Origin: Sulfurimonadaceae bacterium
GTDB taxonomy: Bacteria; Campylobacterota; Campylobacteria; Campylobacterales; Sulfurimonadaceae
Length of the DNA: 6,915 nucleotides
Reading direction: 5' to 3'
Assembly: GCA_030610325.1 (NCBI GenBank)
Contig: JAUWRZ010000112.1
Span: forward strand, 1 to 6,915
The notes below the pieces were generated by a model. That model made no database searches. It saw nothing but the letters and a program-made list of their open reading frames with translations, and had not been told where the DNA came from. Position 1 is the first letter of the stretch. Every line of letters begins with the position of its first letter. Of this stretch, positions 1 through 5,577 are shown piece after piece. The position numbers and the translations under genes were made by a program.

Positions 1-7
1 CTGTGAT

Positions 8-1975
8 CTACACTTCGCACGAATCATTGGTGCAAAAACGGTTCTCTATGCCGTCACTGCCGCCAAAACTGCTCCAGTCGATAGCGGGCATCTCGGCCTT
101 ACGCTGCTCATACTGTGCTTTGGTGATACCCTCATAAGGCATCTGCACATACGCGCCGACATCGGTATGGGGCAGCATGGAGACTGACTTGATGATCGGG
201 GCGAAGAGGGCCAACATATGCTCTATCTGCATCGCTTCGCTTTTTGGGTCGAAATAGATGGTACAGCTCACCATATTGTCACTCCACTCGCGCTGAAGCA
301 TCGCCAGAAGCGAGAACTGCTCCCAGGCTGAGACCTCTGTCGCTTTTCGGGTCTTACCCTGGTCGATAGGGAACTCAAAGACAGTCGTATTGGCGCTGTA
401 GCTGTCATCCTCATGTGGGACACCGGCAGCCTTGAGTACATCGCAGATGCGAGAGGAGTTACCGACGCGCATCCGGCGGATAGCATACTTAAAGGTAGGG
501 AAGTGCATGCCTGAGCTAACACCGACAAGCTGGCTGATGGTACCTGATGGCTTGACAGTCGTGACGCGAACAGATGGTGGTACACCTGCTTCTGCAGCGA
601 GATCGCGGTTGGCTGTAAGGACAAGCTTGTACCCTTTTCGAAGTCTTCGTGTCAGTTCTGTCGCACCCAGTGCATCGAGCATATCAGCAATACCGGAGAG
701 ACTCACACCGATACGGCGGTTACGCACGACGATGGAGTTGGTCTCGGGACGGTGTGTCGGAAGCAGGGCAACGGTCGAAGCGTAGAAGGTCGCGTACTCC
801 AGCGCCTCATAGAACTCCTCCTCTTTGAGACAGCGTTCAGAAAAGACCTCTGCGAGATTACAGAGCTCAAAACTCTCTAACGGGATCTCGGAACAGGGAT
901 TTGCCAACCACGCTTTATCTTCTGACTCTTCGCCGTAACGGGCATATTTCTGTACATTGATGAGGTTCATGATGCCTGGTTCGCCATTATCGCGGATGTG
1001 TTTCGCGATCATAGGAAGCTTTTCAAAGTCCTCTGTCTTCTCCAGGACCACGGTGTTATTGGACATCCAGCGTATCTTGGAGCGTTCAGGGTTCTTGGTG
1101 TAGTCTTTAAGCTCAAGGAAGGTCTCATCATCTACAGAACCCAGCGAGATCTCGGCACTTCGGCGTACATTGCCTGCTACGACACAGGCTCCGATGGCGT
1201 TCATGACATCAGCTACGCAGCGTGTCTGGTCATTGCTCCCTTCACAATAGTCATCCAGATAGCCTTCGACGCGCTCATGCAGTTCGATCAACGGGGCAGG
1301 GCCGGAGGCTGTACCGCCAAATCCATGGATAGGAGAGCCTTCAGGACGGATCTCATCATAATCAAAGGCGAACCAGGCTCCTCCTTTGGTGTAACTGTCG
1401 ATAAGTAGACGTACTGATGCGACCCAACCCTCTCTGCTGTCAGGGATGACATAAGGGACAGGTCTGGACTTATCCGGCATGTTGACGTTCTCACCCTTCC
1501 ATGCAGTGTTGAAACCGACACCTACGCCACTCATAAGCATATCCATCGTCCAGTCTGCCGCAAGTGCGAGATCTTCCGTGTCTACGGCGCCACAGTTGTT
1601 TAGTGCTGCACCTCCGCGCTCATAGACATACTCCGTACCCATGACCCATAAGCCGCGTCCCGGAGGTAGCCACTTCATCTCAAACATCGCGACTGCGATC
1701 TTTTTGGCATAAAGCTGCCACTTTGTGTCATCCCATGCCAGGCGGTTCAGCACATAATGGCTCTTCCGTACAGAGAGTACACCGTTGACGACCCGGATGA
1801 CAGTGTCTGCCCAGTGCTCCTGTGTTCCATCGGGTTTGATCCGGCTGTAGGTGCGGTAGTAGGTAGCTTCACCGAAGCCACCGAACCCGAAGGTCGCTTT
1901 TTTTGCACGTATCTCATTACAAAACGCCTCTTTTAGACTAAAACGCTCTTTTACGACTTGTTGTGACTGTTTCAC
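8..1975 (-). CDS. nrdJ: Adenosylcobalamin-dependent (class II) ribonucleoside-triphosphate reductase, monomeric RTPR type
   Basis: This enzyme reduces ribonucleotides to deoxyribonucleotides using coenzyme B12 to generate the thiyl radical; it needs no oxygen and no small subunit, and acts in the cytoplasm. The 655-residue protein shows the class II active site: NPCSE at 359-363 gives the radical cysteine C361 and catalytic E363, and C372 in ELCNL lies 11 residues on, the same spacing as C408/C419 of the Lactobacillus leichmannii enzyme. C128 in NNCGAV is the probable disulfide partner. VKPSGT at 475-480 is the conserved phosphate-binding segment, and the C-terminal pair C648/C653 (C-x4-C) matches the thioredoxin-linked shuttle cysteines. 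The C-terminal region (about 528-615) also follows the Lactobacillus protein, which is longer (about 739 residues). The start is GTG at 1975, chosen for its Shine-Dalgarno 7 bases upstream; the stop TAG is at 10-8. It is complete and without intein. It is divergent from the polysaccharide genes and probably unrelated to them. Confidence 0.95.
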   Translation of the reverse strand: MKQSQQVVKERFSLKEAFCNEIRAKKATFGFGGFGEATYYRTYSRIKPDGTQEHWADTVIRVVNGVLSVRKSHYVLNRLAWDDTKWQLYAKKIAVAMFEMKWLPPGRGLWVMGTEYVYERGGAALNNCGAVDTEDLALAADWTMDMLMSGVGVGFNTAWKGENVNMPDKSRPVPYVIPDSREGWVASVRLLIDSYTKGGAWFAFDYDEIRPEGSPIHGFGGTASGPAPLIELHERVEGYLDDYCEGSNDQTRCVADVMNAIGACVVAGNVRRSAEISLGSVDDETFLELKDYTKNPERSKIRWMSNNTVVLEKTEDFEKLPMIAKHIRDNGEPGIMNLINVQKYARYGEESEDKAWLANPCSEIPLESFELCNLAEVFSERCLKEEEFYEALEYATFYASTVALLPTHRPETNSIVVRNRRIGVSLSGIADMLDALGATELTRRLRKGYKLVLTANRDLAAEAGVPPSVRVTTVKPSGTISQLVGVSSGMHFPTFKYAIRRMRVGNSSRICDVLKAAGVPHEDDSYSANTTVFEFPIDQGKTRKATEVSAWEQFSLLAMLQREWSDNMVSCTIYFDPKSEAMQIEHMLALFAPIIKSVSMLPHTDVGAYVQMPYEGITKAQYEQRKAEMPAIDWSSFGGSDGIENRFCTNDSCEV

Positions 1976-1982
1976 TATTATT

Positions 1983-1987
1983 TCCCT
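1983..1987 (-). promoter_or_regulatory. Ribosome binding site deciding the GTG start of nrdJ
   Basis: Read on the minus strand the sequence is AGGGA followed by AATAATA and then GTG. The 7-base spacing is ideal and supports GTG at 1975 as the start rather than an internal codon. Confidence 0.75.
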
Positions 1988-2077
1988 GTCAAATAAGCAG
2001 ATAGGCTCTTGGAAGATGAGGGTCTGCTATGGATTTTATCGGCTCTTATAGAGCTAAGCATTTTGTATGCCATATTT

Positions 2078-2109
2078 ACTATAAAAAAATATTTTACTGT
2101 ACGTGTCAA
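2078..2109 (-). promoter_or_regulatory. Candidate nrdJ promoter
   Basis: On the minus strand there is a perfect TTGACA (2109-2104) and a TATAGT (2083-2078), a 5/6 match to the -10 consensus. The spacer is 20 bases, longer than the usual 16-18, which weakens the pairing; a T-rich run sits directly before the -10, a feature described for Campylobacterota promoters, which depend little on the -35 box. It would give a leader of roughly 95 bases. No cobalamin-riboswitch B12 box is visible in that leader. Confidence 0.4.
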
Positions 2110-2122
2110 AGTAGATGTAAAG

Positions 2123-2158
2123 ATCATCTCAATGGGTGATCGTCACCTACGAGATGAT
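2123..2158. repeat. Strong isolated hairpin in the intergenic region
   Basis: An outer 8-bp stem (ATCATCTC at 2123-2130 with GAGATGAT at 2151-2158) is stacked on an inner 7-pair stem (TGGGTGA at 2133-2139 with TCACCTA at 2143-2149, one G-U pair) closed by the triloop TCG. A small AA/C internal loop separates the two stems. Neither strand has a T-run after it, so it is not an ordinary intrinsic terminator. It lies about 14 bases upstream of the candidate nrdJ -35 box. It could be an operator, a structured leader element or part of a small RNA; the sequence does not decide. Confidence 0.6.
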
Positions 2159-2327
2159 GTATCGCAGCCATCTTAACATCTTTGGTAGGAAAAAGAGTTG
2201 ATCTATGTCTATCATATCTTTTAATGAAGTCAGTACTATTTAGTTATTAGAGGTGCCCTTAAATTATCCAGAAATTTTAAAAGATGCGGGAGTGGCATGG
2301 CTTATCTGAGTGAATAGAGCATTTATG

Positions 2328-2357
2328 TTAACAATATATAATTATTTGTGTTATAAT
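2328..2357 (+). promoter_or_regulatory. Sigma-70-type promoter of the polysaccharide operon
   Basis: TTAACA (2328-2333, 5/6 match to -35) and a perfect TATAAT (2352-2357) are separated by 18 bases. TG at 2349-2350, one base before the -10, makes it an extended -10 promoter as well. Transcription should start near 2364, giving a leader of about 135 bases before the ATG at 2500. An imperfect inverted repeat TAACA-N15-TGTTA (2329-2353) overlaps both boxes and could bind a regulator. It is the best promoter match I found in the region and faces the three plus-strand genes. Confidence 0.7.
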
Positions 2358-2366
2358 ACGAAAAAT

Positions 2367-2378
2367 AACAGATCTGTT
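2367..2378. promoter_or_regulatory. 12-bp perfect palindrome at the predicted transcription start (operator candidate)
   Basis: AACAGATCTGTT is a perfect palindrome beginning a few bases after the predicted +1 of the upstream promoter. A second palindrome, TATCTAGATA, follows at 2381-2390. A dimeric regulator bound here could block initiation or early elongation. I do not recognise the site as belonging to a known regulator family. Confidence 0.4.
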
Positions 2379-2466
2379 GATATCTAGATAAATAATAGAC
2401 TATTTTACAATAAGTCTTAACGATCTATGGTCAATGATCATATGCATACAAGTTAGATTGTTTAAG

Positions 2467-2472
2467 TATAAT
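2467..2472 (+). promoter_or_regulatory. Second possible -10 box close to the first polysaccharide gene
   Basis: A perfect TATAAT with an AT-rich flank would start RNA near 2479, about 20 bases before the ATG at 2500. No -35 box is seen at the right distance and there is no extended -10 TG. In Campylobacterota a -35 is often poor, so a proximal promoter is possible but weakly supported. Confidence 0.3.
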
Positions 2473-2499
2473 AACAAAATTTTTAAATAGAGATGATGA

Positions 2500-4008
2500 A
2501 TGTGGAATAGGGCACTTATATTACTGTTGAGTGTTGGTCTTAGTACTGCATGGGCAGACAACTGCTACTCCATCGCACTCTGGAGTGTCCCGGAGGGTCT
2601 CTATAAGGATAAAGGTGCACTCCCTGCTGATGAAAAGTGCAAGATATTGAACATCGGAGGTCAAGTGACAGAGCGATGTGGCTGTTATGATGATCTTCAA
2701 GAAGCCGACATGGTGATCGATGGCTTCTTGAGACGGTACTCTACCGCTTATGTGACTACTACCAGACGTGGACGTTTCTCTTCATCAGATGAGGTGGAGA
2801 TGGCACATACTCCTGAGACGATAGAAGGACCGCATCCATTCGATCTCTCTATGCTTACGCAAACGGATGTAAAAGAGGAGTCACATAAAGCCTTACAGGA
2901 GCGACTCAAAGAGAACAGTCAAAGTAAAGATCAGCTCATAGCAGATCGCTCAGACCTCTTTGGACTGCACCTGCATGGCAAATACGGACAGTATATCCAA
3001 CAAGATTACATCCTTAGGGATTTCACCGACTTTGAGTATGATGTACAGTTAAAGTTCGAGTTTTTTAAAGATGGCTATTTTGAGCGTAAAAAGATCAAGA
3101 GAAGAGTCGCGCAGGCATCTCGATTGCGTTATTTCCAAGATCTGACTACACTGCAAAAAAACGACTATGATGATATCTTACTTAAGATCGAGGCGCTGAA
3201 GTCCGAGATAACTATGCACTACTACCAGGAGTTGAGTGCTATCTATTTTGATGCTATTGTCCAGAAGCAAGAGGAGCTCGAGCACTCTCTGACAACACGG
3301 TATGCACTGACCGAACTGCTACAGAAACGTCATCGTTTTATCCATACAGCGAAGATCTATGAACGACATGACCGAAGTGCCATCGACAGTGGACTCTACA
3401 GGCTGCTGCAGGAGATAGAGCGTCTACCGTTGATAGAGCTTGAACGGATCAAAGAACATGCGATGGAGTACAACACAGACTTGCGGATAGAAGATTCACG
3501 CATGAGTCTTCTGGACATAGACAGGAGTTATACTGACAACGTGAAGATGAACCTTTTTGTCAATCGACGTGAGGTAGATGAACTCGGATGGTATCACACT
3601 GTAGGCGCTGAGGCAGATCTCCCCATAGACTTTAGTGTAGGCGAAGAGCAGCGACTGGCAAAGCTGGAGCGGAAGTCACATCAGATCCGACATGAGAGCT
3701 TTTCACGGACACTCTCACATAGACTTGCTAGTCTCTATAGGACGTTTATCGATACGCAGGCGCTGATCGAGATCGATAAAGATGATGTGAGTTTTTTAAA
3801 CATCAGGATAAAAGAGTTCCAGTCTATAAAAGACAATGCCATCGCAAAACTGGATTTTGATCCTAATGAAGAGATCTTGGCCGGTAAGCAGGAGACTCTG
3901 GACCTAAAGTTTGAGCTTCTGTTGAAAAGAGTCGAACTCTTTAGCATTTTGAACGAGATCGCATATATAAGCAATATCCCAAATATAGAACACCTTGTAA
4001 AGGAGTAG
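2500..4008 (+). CDS. Exported TolC-like protein with N-terminal SPOR-like domain, polysaccharide export candidate
   Basis: I do not recognise this as a named gene. Residues 1-19 are a Sec signal peptide (hydrophobic 5-15, cleavage after AWA); C22 is not in a lipobox. Residues about 21-93 look like a SPOR fold, the peptidoglycan-binding module: a CYSIALWSV strand, then GGQVTERCGCY, a helix from about 65 to 79, and a closing strand; four cysteines (22, 47, 60, 62) could form disulfides. A charged linker follows to about 150. Residues 155-500 resemble TolC-family proteins: strand-rich segments near 155-190 and 350-382 (ending PIDFSVGEEQ, like the iPlf-G turn of TolC repeats), each followed by long helices, as expected for two barrel/helix repeats. 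The ATG at 2500 is kept because it yields the signal peptide; its ribosome site (AGAG, 2489-2492) is weak. First gene of the operon; its partner is probably the HlyD-like protein encoded next. The TolC assignment rests on pattern, not on a clear catalytic motif. Confidence 0.7.
   Translation: MWNRALILLLSVGLSTAWADNCYSIALWSVPEGLYKDKGALPADEKCKILNIGGQVTERCGCYDDLQEADMVIDGFLRRYSTAYVTTTRRGRFSSSDEVEMAHTPETIEGPHPFDLSMLTQTDVKEESHKALQERLKENSQSKDQLIADRSDLFGLHLHGKYGQYIQQDYILRDFTDFEYDVQLKFEFFKDGYFERKKIKRRVAQASRLRYFQDLTTLQKNDYDDILLKIEALKSEITMHYYQELSAIYFDAIVQKQEELEHSLTTRYALTELLQKRHRFIHTAKIYERHDRSAIDSGLYRLLQEIERLPLIELERIKEHAMEYNTDLRIEDSRMSLLDIDRSYTDNVKMNLFVNRREVDELGWYHTVGAEADLPIDFSVGEEQRLAKLERKSHQIRHESFSRTLSHRLASLYRTFIDTQALIEIDKDDVSFLNIRIKEFQSIKDNAIAKLDFDPNEEILAGKQETLDLKFELLLKRVELFSILNEIAYISNIPNIEHLVKE
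4000..4005 (+). promoter_or_regulatory. Ribosome binding site inside the end of the upstream gene
   Basis: AAGGAG forms the last two sense codons of the TolC-like gene, just before its TAG, and lies 12 bases before the ATG at 4018. The spacing is longer than ideal. The position links the two genes tightly in one messenger. Confidence 0.55.
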
Positions 4009-4017
4009 ATACCAGTT

Positions 4018-5577
4018 ATGACACGATCATCCATGACCAGCGAGCAAAATTGTAAACGTAAGACGCACCGCATGAACATACCTATTCATGCGATCATCTA
4101 TGGCACCACCTATCAGGTCACGGACTGGTCGACTCAGGGGCTGAACATCGAGCTCTCTGCAGAGCACTCCTCTGTAGACCTTACCGTCGGTGATAACGTC
4201 GAGATAGCCTTGATGTTGCCCACAGGTGACTCATCTATACTTCTACAGGTAGAGGGGGTCGTTAAAAAGTGCCTTGATAATACTTACGGGTTCGAGTTAT
4301 CCAAGATCAGCGACAAGAACAGACGGGTACTGCGTCATTATGCTACTCTGGCCATCGAAGGTAGCCGTGACCATGTCGATGATCTCTCCGGAAACCTCTT
4401 TATGACCGATGTCCCGACGCCTATCCAGGAACCTATCTTGCTTACTGAGAAAGAGCATAAAGAGATACATGATAGTTTTCTAAAAAGGTCTTTTCTCTAT
4501 CTCGTCTTTGGTTCACTATTGATGGTAGCGGTCATCTCTACACTGCTCTATAACTATATCATCATCTATGAGAGTACGGGACTTATCGCGGGCAATGCCA
4601 AGAACTACAAGGCGCCAAAAGATGCCAAGATCCAAGGGATCTATGTTGTCAATGGTCAGTCTATCACTCCTGATCAGCTGCTTTTTGAGATGGATGTCCA
4701 GGAGGAGCAGGAGCTCTTGAACGGTCTGGAACTGCAGCAGAGACTCATGGAGATGCAACTGCAGAGTGCGCAGGAGAGCCTGGATGAGTTTAGCGACCAC
4801 TCTACCCGGAAACTACAGGAGATCGATAAGGTCACCAAGCAGGAGAAAGGTGCACTCATCGATGCTTATGATGTAGAAAAAGAGGCGTATGAGCGTGCCA
4901 GTACGCTCTATAAGCAGCAGCTTATCACGCTGCAGACCTACACGGATGTCCAAAATCAGTATTTTACTTTTATGTCACATTATAATGATGTCGTCTTACG
5001 TAATAAAAGTACAAGCAGAGACCGTGCTTTGGCAGACCAGGAGCTTTTTAAAAGTCAGGACCATATCATCACACTGCAACGCTCCATCGATAAGCTCAAC
5101 ATAGATAGAGAGATCAATGCACTTGAGATGACGACCCTTCAGCAGCGAGTCCAGAACGCTTCTGTCCTGGCAGACGAGTATGGTACGGTCCATAATATCT
5201 TCCATAACAGTGGTGACTTTCTGGAGTACTCCGATAATGTGCTTACCCTTGAGACGGATGAGACTCCCTATCTGCTTACGAAGATGCTTGCGGATGAGAT
5301 CGCGTCTATCCATCTTGGTGGACCATGTCTTCTCTACTCGCAAAGAGAGAACCGCTCCTATCGTGGTCGTATTGCCGGCATAGGTTACTCGGTCACGGAA
5401 GGAGCAACGACAAATACGACGGAGATCTCGCAACAGGAGATACCGATACGCATCGAGTTTGAGGATGTATCGCTTCGTTTTCATCTAAACGAGTATCTTG
5501 AAGTCTACCTTATCAATGACTCTGCTATAGCCAAGAGCATCGTAGATGTCTTACCTCAAGAGCTGCTTACATTATGA
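4018..5577 (+). CDS. alg44: PilZ - transmembrane - HlyD-like protein, Alg44-type c-di-GMP receptor of a polysaccharide synthase
   Basis: Alg44 is the inner-membrane co-polymerase that switches on the alginate synthase Alg8 when its PilZ domain binds cyclic di-GMP. Here residues about 10-112 form the PilZ domain with both binding motifs intact: R14-x3-R18 and D36-x-S38-x2-G41. One membrane helix (about 158-184) follows. The periplasmic part has half of a barrel-sandwich domain (198-228), a long heptad-like coiled-coil hairpin (about 228-378), the second half-domain (379-415, with DEYGTVHNIF) and a beta-barrel (to about 505), the order found in HlyD/EmrA membrane-fusion proteins. At 519 residues it is well above Pseudomonas Alg44 (about 390), and the extra length is the hairpin. 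A TolC-like gene lies 9 bases upstream and the Alg8-like gene overlaps its end by 4 bases. ATG at 4018 is the first in frame after the upstream stop; ATG at 4033 is possible and would also keep PilZ. The PilZ-HlyD build is clear; the name alg44 is by homology and the polymer is not known. Confidence 0.85.
   Translation: MTRSSMTSEQNCKRKTHRMNIPIHAIIYGTTYQVTDWSTQGLNIELSAEHSSVDLTVGDNVEIALMLPTGDSSILLQVEGVVKKCLDNTYGFELSKISDKNRRVLRHYATLAIEGSRDHVDDLSGNLFMTDVPTPIQEPILLTEKEHKEIHDSFLKRSFLYLVFGSLLMVAVISTLLYNYIIIYESTGLIAGNAKNYKAPKDAKIQGIYVVNGQSITPDQLLFEMDVQEEQELLNGLELQQRLMEMQLQSAQESLDEFSDHSTRKLQEIDKVTKQEKGALIDAYDVEKEAYERASTLYKQQLITLQTYTDVQNQYFTFMSHYNDVVLRNKSTSRDRALADQELFKSQDHIITLQRSIDKLNIDREINALEMTTLQQRVQNASVLADEYGTVHNIFHNSGDFLEYSDNVLTLETDETPYLLTKMLADEIASIHLGGPCLLYSQRENRSYRGRIAGIGYSVTEGATTNTTEISQQEIPIRIEFEDVSLRFHLNEYLEVYLINDSAIAKSIVDVLPQELLTL

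Larger units (their letters stand above)
1976..2499. other. Divergent intergenic region without a convincing gene
   Basis: This stretch is visibly richer in A and T than the flanking genes and carries the promoters of both divergent units. I find no reading frame with a start, a Shine-Dalgarno and gene-like length. Two short open stretches are present: a plus-strand frame from 1997 to 2176 whose only ATG is at 2132, near its end, and a frame from 2205 to 2307 interrupted by TAG at 2241-2243. The part between 2177 and 2320 holds nothing else I can name. Confidence 0.7.

Noticed and set aside
998..1408. 136-codon plus-strand open frame opposite nrdJ
   Set aside because: It lies over the active-site region of nrdJ and has no recognisable protein features.
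1976..2110. Cobalamin riboswitch in the nrdJ leader
   Set aside because: I looked for the B12 box and companion conserved bases on the minus strand and found none; the leader is also short for a full cobalamin riboswitch.
2132..2176. Small plus-strand frame starting ATGGGTGATCG, 14 codons
   Set aside because: It lies inside the hairpin, has no Shine-Dalgarno and encodes nothing recognisable; the hairpin explains the local pattern better.
2205..2243. 12-codon frame with an AAGAG upstream, a possible leader peptide
   Set aside because: It has no run of regulatory codons and no attenuator structure after it, and it lies upstream of the better promoter, so it would not be in the operon messenger.
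2562..2566. Lipoprotein attachment cysteine (C22) in the TolC-like protein
   Set aside because: The residues before C22 (ADN) do not fit a lipobox, and a good signal peptidase I site (AWA) precedes it.
4996..5484. 162-codon minus-strand open frame opposite the Alg44-like gene
   Set aside because: It is a shadow of the well-supported plus-strand gene; its translation shows no domain and there is no promoter or ribosome site of its own.
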